From Porphyrobacter sp. (lineage in GTDB: Bacteria; Pseudomonadota; Alphaproteobacteria; Sphingomonadales; Sphingomonadaceae), in the NCBI GenBank assembly GCA_027531395.1, contig JAPZRO010000003.1:1-64000 (forward strand): DNA of 64,000 bases, written 5' to 3'. A model generated the notes under the pieces. That model was not told where the DNA came from. It worked only from the letters and a program-made list of their open reading frames with translations, and ran no database searches. Made by a program: the position numbers and the translations under genes. Of this stretch, positions 34,837-44,188 are shown piece by piece. Within the stretch, counting starts at the first letter, position 1, and every line of letters starts with the position of its first letter.

Positions 34837-35703
34837 ATGGCGACACCGCTGATCCTCACCCTCGACTGCCCCGACCGGCCCGGCATCACCGCGCGGGTCA
34901 CCGGCTTCCTGTTCGAACGGGGGTGCAACATCCTCGACGCGCAGCAGTTCAACGACCGCGCGGGCAACGGCGGTGAGGACCGCTTCTTCATGCGCGTGGT
35001 GTTCGATCCCGACGGCTCGACCGCCGAGGGCCTGCGCGCCGATTTCGCCGCACTGGCGGGCGAATATGCGATGGACTGGAAGATGGCGACCGAGGATCGC
35101 CCGCGCCGCACCATCATCCTCGTCAGCAAGTTCGATCACTGCCTCGTCGATCTGATCTACCGCTGGCGCACCGGCGAGCTGGCGATCGACCCGGTGGCGA
35201 TCGTCTCCAACCATCCGCGCGAGGCCGCGATCCGGGTGGATATCGGCGACATTCCCTTCCATCACATCCCCGTCACCCCCGAGACCAAGCCCGCCGCCGA
35301 GGCGCAGTTCCGCGCGCTGGCGGAGGCGACGGACGCGGAACTGGTTGTGCTCGCCCGCTACATGCAGGTCTTCTCGGACGAGCAATCCGCCCATTTCGCG
35401 GGGCGCTGCATCAACATCCACCATAGCTTCCTGCCCGGCTTCAAGGGCGCGCGGCCTTACCATCAGGCGCACGCGCGCGGGGTGAAGATCATCGGCGCGA
35501 CCGCGCATTTCGTGACCGCCGACTTGGACGAAGGCCCGATCATCCATCAGGATGTCGAGCGCATCACCCATGCCGACAGCCCGGAAGACCTCGTGCGCAA
35601 GGGCCGCGACATCGAGCGCCGCGTGCTCGCCGAAGCGGTGCGCCTGTTCGTCGAGGAGCGGGTGCTGATGAACGGCAACCGCACGGTCGTGTTCAGGGGC
35701 TGA
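34837..35703 (+). CDS. purU: Formyltetrahydrofolate deformylase
   Basis: 288 aa. N-terminal ACT domain ([32 protein letters not shown]), then a formyltransferase-like catalytic domain with [10 protein letters not shown] and the catalytic [35 protein letters not shown] block. It hydrolyses 10-formyl-THF to THF and formate. The ACT domain probably senses glycine/methionine, as known for PurU. Genomic proximity to purT fits formate supply. Confidence 0.95.
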   Translation: MATPLILTLDCPDRPGITARVTGFLFERGCNILDAQQFNDRAGNGGEDRFFMRVVFDPDGSTAEGLRADFAALAGEYAMDWKMATEDRPRRTIILVSKFDHCLVDLIYRWRTGELAIDPVAIVSNHPREAAIRVDIGDIPFHHIPVTPETKPAAEAQFRALAEATDAELVVLARYMQVFSDEQSAHFAGRCINIHHSFLPGFKGARPYHQAHARGVKIIGATAHFVTADLDEGPIIHQDVERITHADSPEDLVRKGRDIERRVLAEAVRLFVEERVLMNGNRTVVFRG

Positions 35704-35752
35704 TCGCTTTTCGCAGTTGCCCGGCCCGGCGGCGCTGCGCAAACTCGCGCGC

Positions 35753-36154
35753 ATGATCGTCCAGCGCCTCGACCATGTGAACATCATCACCGACCGGCTC
35801 GCCGAGACCGCGCGGTTCTATGCCGAGCTGCTCGATCTGGAGGAGCGCGACGGGCCGCCGCCGCTCAGCCCTCATCAGGTGCGCTGGATGTATGACCACG
35901 CGGGCAACGCGATCCTGCACCTCAATTCGGTCGATTGCCCGCGCGCCTTTGACCGCGATGTCGCGCCGGGGGCGGAGACCGGCGCGATCCACCATGTGGC
36001 GCTGCGCTGCGGGGCGTTCGAGGAGGTGAAGGCGCGGCTCGACGCGCGCGGCGCCGACTACCGGATTAACGACCTCTCCAGCATCGGTCTGAAGCAGATC
36101 TTCACCGCCGATCCCAACAACGTTCTGCTGGAGCTCAATTTCTTCGCCAACTAG
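35753..36154 (+). CDS. VOC-family protein
   Basis: 133 aa from ATG 35753 (MIVQRLDHVNIITDRLAETARFYAELLDLEERD). First metal His is in RLDHVNI, a second in AIHHVALRC, with a Glu in the last strand (VLLELNFF), so the VOC metal site appears complete. The reaction is unknown. Converges on the BNR-repeat gene with a 4-base overlap. Confidence 0.85.
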   Translation: MIVQRLDHVNIITDRLAETARFYAELLDLEERDGPPPLSPHQVRWMYDHAGNAILHLNSVDCPRAFDRDVAPGAETGAIHHVALRCGAFEEVKARLDARGADYRINDLSSIGLKQIFTADPNNVLLELNFFAN

Positions 36155-37251
36155 CGGGGCAGGTCGATGGCCTGCACCTCGGTGCCGATGGCATAGAGCC
36201 GCTGGCCGGTGGCGGTCGGCACGGCCTGGAACTTGTTGGCGGCCCGCGCGATCGGCGCGCGCTCCCATGTCTGGCCGCCGTCACGGGTCGCAAAGCCGCC
36301 CGCTGCCGTGCCGACGAAGCCGACGTCCTTGCTGACGAAGCCGATGCCGAACTGGCGCGCGGTCTTGTCCTGCGCGATTTCAATCTCGCGCCAGGTCTTG
36401 CCCTTGTCGTCGCTGCGGATGACGAGCTGGGTGGCGCGCTCGGGATCATAGGACTGGACGGTGGCGTAGCCGGTCTCGCCACCTTCGGGGAAACTGGCCT
36501 TCCAGATCAGCTCGAACTTGCGGCCCGAGCGATAGACTTCGCGCCACGACTTGCCGCCGTCCTCGGTGCGCAGCACCAGACCCTCGGCCTGCGCGGGATC
36601 GGCATTGGTGGCGGCGAAGACGAGGCCGGTCATCTCGTCGAAGAACTTCACGTCGAGGATCATGCCCGCGTGCGCGCTCATGTCGATCACGCTCCACGTC
36701 TCGCCCCCGTCAACCGAGCGCAGGATGCCGGTCGGCCCGCCCACGCGCCCGGCGGCGTGGATCACGGTGCGCGGGACGAGCTGGCCCTGATAGATGCGCT
36801 TCACCGTCAGGATGTCGATCGCGCAGACGCCCTTGATGGTCGCCTCTCCGGTCTCGACCGCCTCCCACGTCCGCCCGCCGTCGCGGGTGCGGTAGAGCGG
36901 CGTGGTGTCGGTGACGCCGGGGTAATAGTCGGTGCCGATATTGCCGATGAAGCCGTTCAGCCGGTCCACGAAGCCGACCGCGCGCACGAAGGTTCCCGGT
37001 CGGCTGGCGACCTTCTCCCACGTCGCGCCGCCGTCCCTGGTGGCGAAGAGGTCGCCCGCGCCGGTGCCGTACCAGCCGTGGTTCTCGTCGACGAAGCTGA
37101 CGCTGTCCCGCTTGCCGCGATAGGCCTCGGTGGTGAAGGTGCGCCATTCCCCTGCCACGCTGGCGGCAGCAGGCGCAGGCGCGGCCTCCTCGGCGGCGAG
37201 CGGTGCGGCAAAGGCCAGCGCGGCGAGCGCTGCGGCGATCCGTGTCTTCAT
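36151..37251 (-). CDS. Exported BNR/YCF48-like beta-propeller protein
   Basis: 366 aa with a Sec signal peptide (KTRIAAALAALAFAAPLAAEEA). Multiple SxDGGxTW-type Asp-box repeats (FATRDGGATWEKV, RTRDGGRTWEAV, RSVDGGETWSVI, RTEDGGKSWREV, ATRDGGQTWERA) build a beta-propeller of the photosystem II stability factor/WD40-BNR type. Probably periplasmic. It is placed just downstream of the quinohemoprotein dehydrogenase gene on the same strand, separated by 26 bases, and may be a partner or assembly factor. Confidence 0.87.
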   Translation of the reverse strand: MKTRIAAALAALAFAAPLAAEEAAPAPAAASVAGEWRTFTTEAYRGKRDSVSFVDENHGWYGTGAGDLFATRDGGATWEKVASRPGTFVRAVGFVDRLNGFIGNIGTDYYPGVTDTTPLYRTRDGGRTWEAVETGEATIKGVCAIDILTVKRIYQGQLVPRTVIHAAGRVGGPTGILRSVDGGETWSVIDMSAHAGMILDVKFFDEMTGLVFAATNADPAQAEGLVLRTEDGGKSWREVYRSGRKFELIWKASFPEGGETGYATVQSYDPERATQLVIRSDDKGKTWREIEIAQDKTARQFGIGFVSKDVGFVGTAAGGFATRDGGQTWERAPIARAANKFQAVPTATGQRLYAIGTEVQAIDLPR

Positions 37252-37277
37252 GCGGTGCGACCCCTTGTGTGCGGGCG

Positions 37278-39452
37278 CTAGCGGCGGGCGATCTTCCTCC
37301 CCGACTCCAACGCCTTGTCCTCGTTCGCCCGGGCAATGACATAGGCGCGGATCGCTTCGATCTCCTCTTTCGACAAAGAGCTGGCAAAACTCGCCATACC
37401 GTTATCCTTCAGCATCCCGCCGTGGACCACCGCCGCCCACGCCTGCGCGCTTTCGAGCGAGCCGGCGCGGCGCAGATCGGGCAGCACGGTCGAGCCGACC
37501 GCGCCCGGCGCATGGCACACCGCGCAGTAGCGGCCATACTTGGCCTGCCCCAGCGCGATCACTTGCGGCGAGGCGGTGCTCGGCGGCGGATCGAGCGGCA
37601 GCTCGGCCAGCGCGGGCTCGGGCGGCAGCGTGGCCTTCCCGCCCAGCTTGAACACCAGCAAGCGCGAGATATTGCGCACCGGCGCCTTGCGCTTGATCAG
37701 ATCGCCATCGACGCTCAGCGCATAGGCCCCGCCCCAGCCCGCCAGCACGGCGATATACTGCTCGCCGTTCACGGTGTAGGTGACCGGCGGCGCGACCACC
37801 CCGGTCTGCGCGGCGAAGCTCCACAGCTTCTTGCCAGTCGCGGCATCATAGGCGTTGAACTCGCTCCCCGTGGTGCCCTGGAACACCAGACCGCCGCCGG
37901 TCGCCAGCAGTCCGCCGTTCCACGGCCCGGGATGCTCGACCGTCCAGCGCGCCTTCTGCGCCACCGGGTCCCACGCCACCAGCATCCCCTTGAGCGAGCC
38001 GGCGACCTGCTTGCGGAAGCCCTCGTCCGCCGGAACGTCGCCCGCGCCGAGGTTGAAGCCGACATTGAAGCCGCGCGCGGTGTCAGGCTTCCAGTCGGCC
38101 TCGGGCGCATAGAGCATCCCCGCCTCGAAGGCCGGAATGTAGACGAGGTTCTCGCTCGGGCTGTAGGCCATCGGGTGCCAGTTGTGCCCGCCCAGCGCGC
38201 CCGGCGTCACCAGCGCGGGCTTGCCGGTCTTGTCGACGCGGGTTTCCGGGTTCTCGATCGGGCGGCCCGTCTTGGGGTCGATGCCCGTCGCCCAGTTGAC
38301 CGTGACATAGGGCTTGGCGCTGATGAACTTCCCCGTCTCGCGGTCGATCACGTAGAAGAAGCCGTTCTTGGGCGCCTGCATCAGCACCTTGCGGCGCTTG
38401 CCGTCGATGTCCATGTCGGCCAGCATGATGTGCTGGGTGGCGGTGAAGTCCCAGGTCTCGCCCGGGGTGGTCTGGTAGTGCCAGACATATTCGCCGGTCG
38501 AAGGCCGGATCGCGACGATGCTGGAGAGGTAGAGGTTGTCGCCCTCGCCCGTCCCGTCCTTGCCGGGGCTGCGATAGGCGCGGTTCCACGGGCTCCCGTT
38601 GCCGACCCCGATATAGAGCAGGTCAAGCTCCGGGTCGTAGGCCATCGAATCCCACACCGTCCCGCCGCCGCCGATCGCGTCATTGGCACCGAGCACGTCC
38701 ATGTTCCAGGTTTCGGCGGCCTTCTGGAGATAGGCCGGCGCATCCTTGGGATCGCCGCCTTCGGGCACGGTGTAGAACTTCCACAGCTGCTCGCCATCAT
38801 CGGCATCATAGGCCGCGACAAAGCCGCGCACGCCGAATTCGGCCCCGCCATTGCCGATGATCACCTTGCCGTCGATCACGCGCGGCGCGCCGGTGATGGT
38901 GTAGCTCTTGGACTGGTCGACCGTGACCTTCTCCCACGCGACCTTGCCGGTCTCGCGGTCGAGCGCGATCAGCCGGCCATCGAGCGTGCCGAAGAACAGC
39001 TTGTCGCCCCATGCCGCCATACCGCGGTTGACGACATCGCAGCACGCCTTGACCGCAGTTTCGCCGGGAACCTTGGGGTCATACTCCCACAAGGGCTTGC
39101 CGGTGGCCGCATCGAAGGCCTTCACCTTGCTCCACGCGGTGGTGAGGTAGAGCTTGCCGTCGATCACCAGCGGGGTCGCTTCCTGCCCGCGCGCGGTGTC
39201 CATGTCGGCAAACCATGCAAGGCCCAGATCGCCCACGGTCTCGCGGTTGACGGCATCGAGCGGGGAATAGCGCTGTTCGGAATAGGTGCGCCCGTGGCTG
39301 ATCCAGTTGGCGCTGTCGCCATCCGCGCCCACCAGCATCGCGGTGGTGATGCCGCCTTCAGCCTCGCCGCTTCCGAAAATCTGGCTGCAATTGGCCAGCA
39401 TCCCGGCCGACAGCAACAGGGCAGCGCTGCCCGCCCACCGCATGAGGTTCAT
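37278..39452 (-). CDS. PQQ-dependent quinohemoprotein alcohol dehydrogenase, putative lipoprotein
   Basis: 724 aa from ATG 39452 (MNLMRWAGSAALLL). The signal ends in LANC, a lipobox. W-motif propeller blades are clear (GDLGLAWFADMDTARGQEATP, LWEYDPKV, LWKFYTV, LWSFAA), with the vicinal CC pair in VKACCDVV that forms the PQQ-contacting disulfide. A C-terminal cytochrome c domain has CAVCH (about residues 643-647) for one heme. It would oxidise alcohols in the periplasm and pass electrons to cytochromes. No PQQ biosynthesis genes are in the window (the PqqD-like gene here belongs to the lasso cluster). Confidence 0.93.
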   Translation of the reverse strand: MNLMRWAGSAALLLSAGMLANCSQIFGSGEAEGGITTAMLVGADGDSANWISHGRTYSEQRYSPLDAVNRETVGDLGLAWFADMDTARGQEATPLVIDGKLYLTTAWSKVKAFDAATGKPLWEYDPKVPGETAVKACCDVVNRGMAAWGDKLFFGTLDGRLIALDRETGKVAWEKVTVDQSKSYTITGAPRVIDGKVIIGNGGAEFGVRGFVAAYDADDGEQLWKFYTVPEGGDPKDAPAYLQKAAETWNMDVLGANDAIGGGGTVWDSMAYDPELDLLYIGVGNGSPWNRAYRSPGKDGTGEGDNLYLSSIVAIRPSTGEYVWHYQTTPGETWDFTATQHIMLADMDIDGKRRKVLMQAPKNGFFYVIDRETGKFISAKPYVTVNWATGIDPKTGRPIENPETRVDKTGKPALVTPGALGGHNWHPMAYSPSENLVYIPAFEAGMLYAPEADWKPDTARGFNVGFNLGAGDVPADEGFRKQVAGSLKGMLVAWDPVAQKARWTVEHPGPWNGGLLATGGGLVFQGTTGSEFNAYDAATGKKLWSFAAQTGVVAPPVTYTVNGEQYIAVLAGWGGAYALSVDGDLIKRKAPVRNISRLLVFKLGGKATLPPEPALAELPLDPPPSTASPQVIALGQAKYGRYCAVCHAPGAVGSTVLPDLRRAGSLESAQAWAAVVHGGMLKDNGMASFASSLSKEEIEAIRAYVIARANEDKALESGRKIARR

Positions 39453-39600
39453 AGATCCCGCTCTCCCAGTTTCCCTCGGGCCCCTTGTCGCGAGGCCCTG
39501 TTTTCTTTTGCAACCCATGGTGCCTCGTCAATCGCGGCTTGTCCATGCCTGCCCGTAGTGCCTATCAAGAGTGGCGGAGGGCCCGACAGGAGAGTTTTCG

Positions 39601-40479
39601 ATGTGCGATGAGAGCAAACTGGCCGAGTGGGCCAAGCAGGCCGTGAGCCGCCGCCAGTTCGGCGCCCTGACCGGCGCGGCGGCCGTCGCGGCCTATGCGG
39701 CAGGCGGCACGGCGGCCCATGCGCAGGGGGCTGCGGGCCTGACCGAGCGCGGCGTCACCTTCGCCACCCCCGACGGGACAATGGATGCGTTCATCGTGCA
39801 GCCCGCCAGCGGCAAGCATCCCGCGGTGATCCTGTGGCCCGACATCGCCTCGATCCGCGAATCCAAGCGCAACATCGCGCGCAAGCTCGCGAGCGCAGGC
39901 TATGCCGTGCTCGTGGTGAACCCCTATTACCGCGACGTGGCAGGCGAGCAGTTCGCCGATTTCGCCGCCTTCATCGCGGATGGCGGCTTCCAGAAGGTCG
40001 GCCCGTGGCGTGGCAAGCTGAACGCCGAGGCGATCATGCGCGATGCTGCCGCGATTGTCGGCTGGCTCGACCAGCAGCCGGGCGTCGATACCGCGCGCGG
40101 GATCGGCACGCAGGGCTATTGCATGGGGGGGCCATTCACCGTGTGGAGCGCGGCCGCGGTGCCGGGCCGGATCAAGGCAGCGGCGAGCTTCCACGGCGGC
40201 GGGCTGGTGCGCCCCGACAACCCGATGAGCCCGCATGCGCTGCTCGGCAAGGTCAAGGCCGCGCTGCTGATCGCGGTGGCCAAGGACGATGATGCCAAGG
40301 CCCCGGCTGACAAGACCACCTTTGCCGAGGCTGCCAAGGCCGCCGGGGTAAGCGCGCAGGTGACGGTCTATCCCGGCAATCACGGCTGGATGGTGGCCGA
40401 CAGCCCGGCATGGGACAGCGCTGCGGCGACCAGCGGCGAGGCCGATCTGCTGGCGCTCTACAAGGCTGCGCTCGCGTAA
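39601..40479 (+). CDS. Dienelactone hydrolase-family protein with Tat-like signal
   Basis: 292 aa from ATG 39601, preceded by ACAGGAGAG. The N-terminus has an SRRQFGALTGAAAVAAYAAGG twin-arginine-type signal ending AHAQ. The alpha/beta hydrolase body has nucleophile GYCMGG (Cys), HGGGL, an Asp in AVAKDDD and the terminal His in NHGWM, the Cys-Asp-His triad of dienelactone hydrolases. Exported esterase/lactonase; substrate unknown. Confidence 0.88.
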   Translation: MCDESKLAEWAKQAVSRRQFGALTGAAAVAAYAAGGTAAHAQGAAGLTERGVTFATPDGTMDAFIVQPASGKHPAVILWPDIASIRESKRNIARKLASAGYAVLVVNPYYRDVAGEQFADFAAFIADGGFQKVGPWRGKLNAEAIMRDAAAIVGWLDQQPGVDTARGIGTQGYCMGGPFTVWSAAAVPGRIKAAASFHGGGLVRPDNPMSPHALLGKVKAALLIAVAKDDDAKAPADKTTFAEAAKAAGVSAQVTVYPGNHGWMVADSPAWDSAAATSGEADLLALYKAALA

Positions 40480-40693
40480 GGCGCGGCTTTCCTACAGGTG
40501 CGGGCGGGGGTTAGGCTCCCGCCCATGCCGTCCGCCCTGTCCTTTCAGCGCTATCCCGAGGCCCGTTCGCGGGGCGTGCCCATGCGCGCTTGCGAGTGGC
40601 GGGTTTTCCTTTCCAGCACTGTGTCTCAAGTGTCTCCAACAGACAGCATGAGGGGCGCGAAGCTGAACGGAAGGGGTGCCGGAAGCGCTGGCC

Positions 40694-41650
40694 CTAGCGT
40701 GCCTTGGCCCGCTCGTTGGCCGCGCCGAAGCGCCCGTGCTTGCGGAAGCGCAGCATCCACTTGTCGAGGAACAGGCCGAGCGGCTTGGCCTCGATCCCGA
40801 GATCGGCAAGGCCCAGTGCGCCTTCTGCCACGGTGTTGCCGGCCTTCAGCAGCGTCCACTGGTCGCGGCTCATCGGGGTGCCGGGCAGAGCCGCAAAGGT
40901 GGCCGAGAGGCCATCGGGGACCGCCAGGAAGGTGCGCTTGCGCCCCTGCGCCTCGGCGATGCGCTGGTGGATCTCCATCATCGTCAGCTGCTCAGGCCCG
41001 CCCAGTTCATAGGTGCGGCCGCCATGCGCCTCGGGGTGCTCCAGCGCGACCGCAACCGCCTCGGCCACGTCATCGGCATAGACCAGCTGGAGCTTCGTCT
41101 CCGGCCCGAACACCGGCAGCACCGGGAGGAGCTCGATCATGCCGCCGAACAGATTGAGGAAGTTGTCGTCCTTGCCGAACACGATCGAGGGGCGCAGGAC
41201 GGTGGCCTTGGGGAAGGCGGCCAGCACGCGTTCCTCGCCCAGCGCCTTGGTGCGGGCATAGGCGGTGGGCGATGCGGCATCGGCCCCGATCGCGCTGACA
41301 TGGACCAGCGCGCGGGCGCCATTGGCGGTTGCGATCTGGCCGATGGTGCCCGGAGCCTCGCCCATCAGCGCATCAAGGTTGCCGTCGAAGGCGCCGACGA
41401 GGTTGACGACATGACTTGCGCCCTCGAGCGCGGCTGCGACATGGCTCTCGCGGGTGATATCGCAGGGCATGAGCTGCAGCTGGCCGAGATTGGCGAGTGG
41501 CTTGAGCGCGAAGCCCTTCTGCGGATTGCGGCTGGCAAGGCGCACCCGCGCCCCGCGCGAGAGCAGGCTCTGGGCGACGTAGTTGCCGATGTAGCCGCTG
41601 CCGCCGAAGATCGTGACAAGCTGGCCGGAAAGCGGAGAGGGGGTGGGCAT
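40694..41650 (-). CDS. NDUFA9-like atypical SDR (complex I-associated NAD(P)H-binding protein)
   Basis: 318 aa from ATG 41650 (MPTPSPLSGQLVTIFGGSGYIGNYVAQSLL). The GGSGYIG loop binds NAD(P). YARTKALGEERVLAAFPKATVLRPSIVFGKDDNFLN, and LVYADDVAEAVAVAL, match the NDUFA9/YlbE-like atypical SDR group found in alphaproteobacteria. It lacks an obvious catalytic Ser, so it may be structural or a redox sensor. It is the last chromosomal gene before the tRNA-associated island. Confidence 0.87.
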   Translation of the reverse strand: MPTPSPLSGQLVTIFGGSGYIGNYVAQSLLSRGARVRLASRNPQKGFALKPLANLGQLQLMPCDITRESHVAAALEGASHVVNLVGAFDGNLDALMGEAPGTIGQIATANGARALVHVSAIGADAASPTAYARTKALGEERVLAAFPKATVLRPSIVFGKDDNFLNLFGGMIELLPVLPVFGPETKLQLVYADDVAEAVAVALEHPEAHGGRTYELGGPEQLTMMEIHQRIAEAQGRKRTFLAVPDGLSATFAALPGTPMSRDQWTLLKAGNTVAEGALGLADLGIEAKPLGLFLDKWMLRFRKHGRFGAANERAKAR

Positions 41651-41801
41651 GGTCAGGTGCTCTTGCTGGCTGTCCGTGAATCTGCGCTGCGCCATGCGGC
41701 AATGCGCCGCCGCGGGCAAGACCCGCGATGCGGCCCGAGGGAGAATGAAGGGCCTTGGAGTGACTGCGCAAGCGTCGTGCAGAAAACACGCGAGGTTTGC
41801 G

Positions 41802-41830
41802 TTGACACATGCCCCCCGCCCTCGCTAAAG
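41802..41830 (+). promoter_or_regulatory. Sigma-70-type promoter of tRNA-Leu
   Basis: TTGACA (41802-41807) and CTAAAG (41825-41830) are separated by 17 bases, 48 bases before the tRNA. A perfect -35 with a weaker -10 is typical of strong stable-RNA promoters in alphaproteobacteria. It may also read into the integrase gene behind the tRNA. Confidence 0.65.
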
Positions 41831-41877
41831 GCCCGCGCCTACCCAGCCTCCCGGCAGCGATGACCGGCAGGCTCCGT

Positions 41878-41964
41878 GCCCAGATGGCGGAATTGGTAGA
41901 CGCACCGTCTTCAGGTGGCGGCGCTCGCAAGGGCGTGGAGGTTCGAGTCCTCTTCTGGGCACCA
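41878..41964 (+). tRNA. tRNA-Leu (anticodon CAG)
   Basis: 87 bases. The acceptor stem GCCCAGA pairs with TCTGGGC, discriminator A and encoded CCA follow. The anticodon loop CTTCAGG gives CAG, reading CTG codons. A long variable arm (class II, GCTCGCAAGGGC region) and T-loop GTTCGAGTC are present. The integrase starts 185 bases downstream, so its 3' end is the probable attachment site. Confidence 0.95.
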
Positions 41965-42148
41965 TTTGTTCTTCCGGCGATGTTCGCCAGAGCTTCAACA
42001 AACCTCTGAAATATGCTACAAAATCGTCAGCGTTGTTCGCTGGCGTTCGCGATCGTTCGTTTACGAACTGGGGGCCTCGGGGGCCTTTCTTTGCCCGAAG
42101 CCCCCAGCCGAAACGGTGTTCGAGACGCCTTTTTTGAGGCGAGGCCCC

Positions 42149-43336
42149 ATGGCACTGACAGACCTGCAGGTGAAACAAGCCGCTCCCCGCGAGCGCGACT
42201 GGAAGCTCTCCGACGGCGGCGGGCTCTATCTCCTCATCCGCCCCAACGGCGCGAAGCTCTGGCGCATGAAGTATCGCCTGCTCGGCAAGGAGAAGAAACT
42301 CTCCTTTGGCCGCTACCCCGAGGTCGGCTTGAAGGACGCGCGGCTGCTGCGCGACGAGGCCCGCGTCGAAATCGGACGAGGCGGCGACCCTGCCCGCCGC
42401 CGGCGAGAGGAGAAGATCGCCGCCATCATCCGCCAAGGCGATACCTTCCAGTCCGTGGCCTACGAGTATATTGCCAAGCGCGAAGCTGAAGGCCTCGCCA
42501 TGGCGACCCTCGTCAAGTCAAACTGGCTCGCGGCCGTGCTCTGCAAGTCCATCGGCCATCGCCCCATTGCGGAGATTACCCCGCACGAGATGCTCGTAGT
42601 GCTCAAGCGTCACGAGAAGGAGGGCAATTACGAGAAGGCGAAGCGCCTGCGTAGCTTTGCCAGCCGCGTGTTTCGCTACGCCGTCGCGACCCTGCGCTCC
42701 GAGCACGACCCTTGTGCCCCGCTCAAGGGCGCGCTGATCTCCCCCAAGCCCAAGCACTATGCTGCCATAACTGACCCCATGAAGTTGGGCGGCCTCCTTC
42801 GCGCCATCGATGCCTACGAGGGCAATCATACCACCCTGTTCGCGCTCAAGATCGCGCCGCACGTGTTCGTGCGGCCAGGCGAGCTTCGCCACGCCGAGTG
42901 GGAGGAGCTTGACCTCAACGCGGCCGTTTGGCGGATCCCCGCAGGCAAGATGAAGTCGCGCCGGCCCCACACCGTTCCGCTCTCAAGACAGGTCATTGAG
43001 CTTCTGGAGCAGCTTCGCGGATTGAATGGCGGATCGCACTACGTGTTCCGCTCGCTCACCTCCAGAGACCGGCCGATGAGCGAGAACACCGTCAACGCCG
43101 CGCTCCGGCGGATGGGGTACTCAGGCGACGAAATGACGGCGCACGGCCTGCGCGCGACGGCATCCACTCTCCTCAACGAATCGGGCTTGTGGAGCTATGA
43201 CGCGATCGAGCGGGCGCTGGCGCACCAGGACCAGAACGTCGTGCGCGGTATTTACCACCGCGGGCAGCATTGGGATGAGCGTGTGCGTATGGCGCAGTGG
43301 TGGAGTGACTATCTCGATGGGCTCAAACTCCTGTGA
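42149..43336 (+). CDS. int: P4-type tyrosine integrase
   Basis: 395 aa from ATG 42149 (MALTDLQVKQAAPRERDWKLSDGGGLYLLI), the DUF4102 arm-binding domain. The catalytic domain shows RPGELRHAEW (first Arg), HGLRATAST (His-x-x-Arg) and LAHQDQNVVRGIYHRG (second His and nucleophile Tyr). Such integrases typically recombine at tRNA 3' ends, as the location implies. It would catalyse integration and, with a directionality factor, excision of this island. Confidence 0.95.
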   Translation: MALTDLQVKQAAPRERDWKLSDGGGLYLLIRPNGAKLWRMKYRLLGKEKKLSFGRYPEVGLKDARLLRDEARVEIGRGGDPARRRREEKIAAIIRQGDTFQSVAYEYIAKREAEGLAMATLVKSNWLAAVLCKSIGHRPIAEITPHEMLVVLKRHEKEGNYEKAKRLRSFASRVFRYAVATLRSEHDPCAPLKGALISPKPKHYAAITDPMKLGGLLRAIDAYEGNHTTLFALKIAPHVFVRPGELRHAEWEELDLNAAVWRIPAGKMKSRRPHTVPLSRQVIELLEQLRGLNGGSHYVFRSLTSRDRPMSENTVNAALRRMGYSGDEMTAHGLRATASTLLNESGLWSYDAIERALAHQDQNVVRGIYHRGQHWDERVRMAQWWSDYLDGLKLL

Positions 43337-43366
43337 TAATCCACGCCTCAGAGAGGAGAGGTGACG

Positions 43367-43918
43367 ATGAAGAGCGGGCTCGACGCGATCACCGAGACTG
43401 AGGCCGAGTTTGCGGTTCAGGTTTCAGGCAAGTACTCGTTCGATGATTTGAAGGCAGCGCTCGAGCGCTTCGCGAACGAAGCTGAGCGAGAGGAAAGCTC
43501 CGAAGATCGGATCGAACTGACGCGCGCGTCGGCACTCGGGCTTCTTCATTGCCTTCTCGACAGCCTTTCCGCGCCGATGCGTCAGCCGCTCGTCGACGAT
43601 CCTTCGGTGCGCCTTGACCACCCGGCCATTACGCTCTTGCGGGACCTCGCCGATGCAATCGAGGACTTAGACAGGCAAAAGACCCACACAGCGCTGAAAC
43701 GGTCATCCGGAAAGAGAGGCGGTTCAGACCTAAAGAGATTGAGACGAGAAAAAGAGGAAAGAGCGATCGCTCTCGAGATCATCAAAAAAGAGGAATCTCT
43801 TAGTTTCGTTGGTGCGGAAGAGAGGTTCAAGAAACCCACCCGTCGGTCAGGTAAGCCTAGTTTTTCAATTATCAACCAAAGAAAAGGCGTTCGAAAAAGG
43901 AAGCGCAAGGAGAGTTGA
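43367..43918 (+). CDS. Hypothetical element protein with basic tail
   Basis: 183 aa from ATG 43367, preceded by AGAGGAGAGG. Acidic/helical N-terminal two-thirds (KAALERFANEAEREESSEDRIELTR), then a Lys/Arg-rich tail (KRLRREKEERAIALEIIKKEE and RKGVRKRKRKES) that could bind nucleic acid. No recognised family. It sits between the integrase and the AlpA-like regulator on the same strand, the place often used by excision or regulatory genes. Confidence 0.65.
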   Translation: MKSGLDAITETEAEFAVQVSGKYSFDDLKAALERFANEAEREESSEDRIELTRASALGLLHCLLDSLSAPMRQPLVDDPSVRLDHPAITLLRDLADAIEDLDRQKTHTALKRSSGKRGGSDLKRLRREKEERAIALEIIKKEESLSFVGAEERFKKPTRRSGKPSFSIINQRKGVRKRKRKES

Positions 43919-44014
43919 AGGCACGGGACGAGACGAGAACCAGCACCCATGTTGGTGGTTCTCGCGAATCGTCAGATAGTCCGACCGCAACCAACTGCGG
44001 GCGGAGAAGAACTA

Positions 44015-44188
44015 ATGACCCCGATTGCACTTACTGTCGCTGAAACCGTTAAATTGCTCGGCGTAGGGAGGACCACAATCTACCGGCTGATCTCGGAGGA
44101 GCGCCTTTCTTCGATTAAGATTGGCCGGCGCACACTGATCCTGATGGCGAGCATTGAAAAGTTGATCGATAGCGAGCAGGCTCGTTGA
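44015..44188 (+). CDS. AlpA/excisionase-type helix-turn-helix protein
   Basis: 57 aa from ATG 44015 with GGAGAAG upstream. LTVAETVKLLGVGRTTIYRLISEERLSSIKIGRRTLI is a MerR/excisionase-like wHTH (helix-turn-helix 17). AlpA-type proteins activate the excision module in P4-like elements. Its stop overlaps the TTG of the primase-helicase gene by 3 bases, so both are co-translated. Confidence 0.85.
   Translation: MTPIALTVAETVKLLGVGRTTIYRLISEERLSSIKIGRRTLILMASIEKLIDSEQAR

Noticed and set aside
37203..39611. 802-codon plus-strand open frame opposite the PQQ dehydrogenase
   Set aside because: Exact antisense of a gene with strong family motifs; long open shadow frames are common in GC-rich DNA and the translation shows no domain.
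40498..41157. 219-codon plus-strand open frame
   Set aside because: Runs into the NDUFA9-like gene in antisense; Arg/Ser/Pro-rich, no motif.
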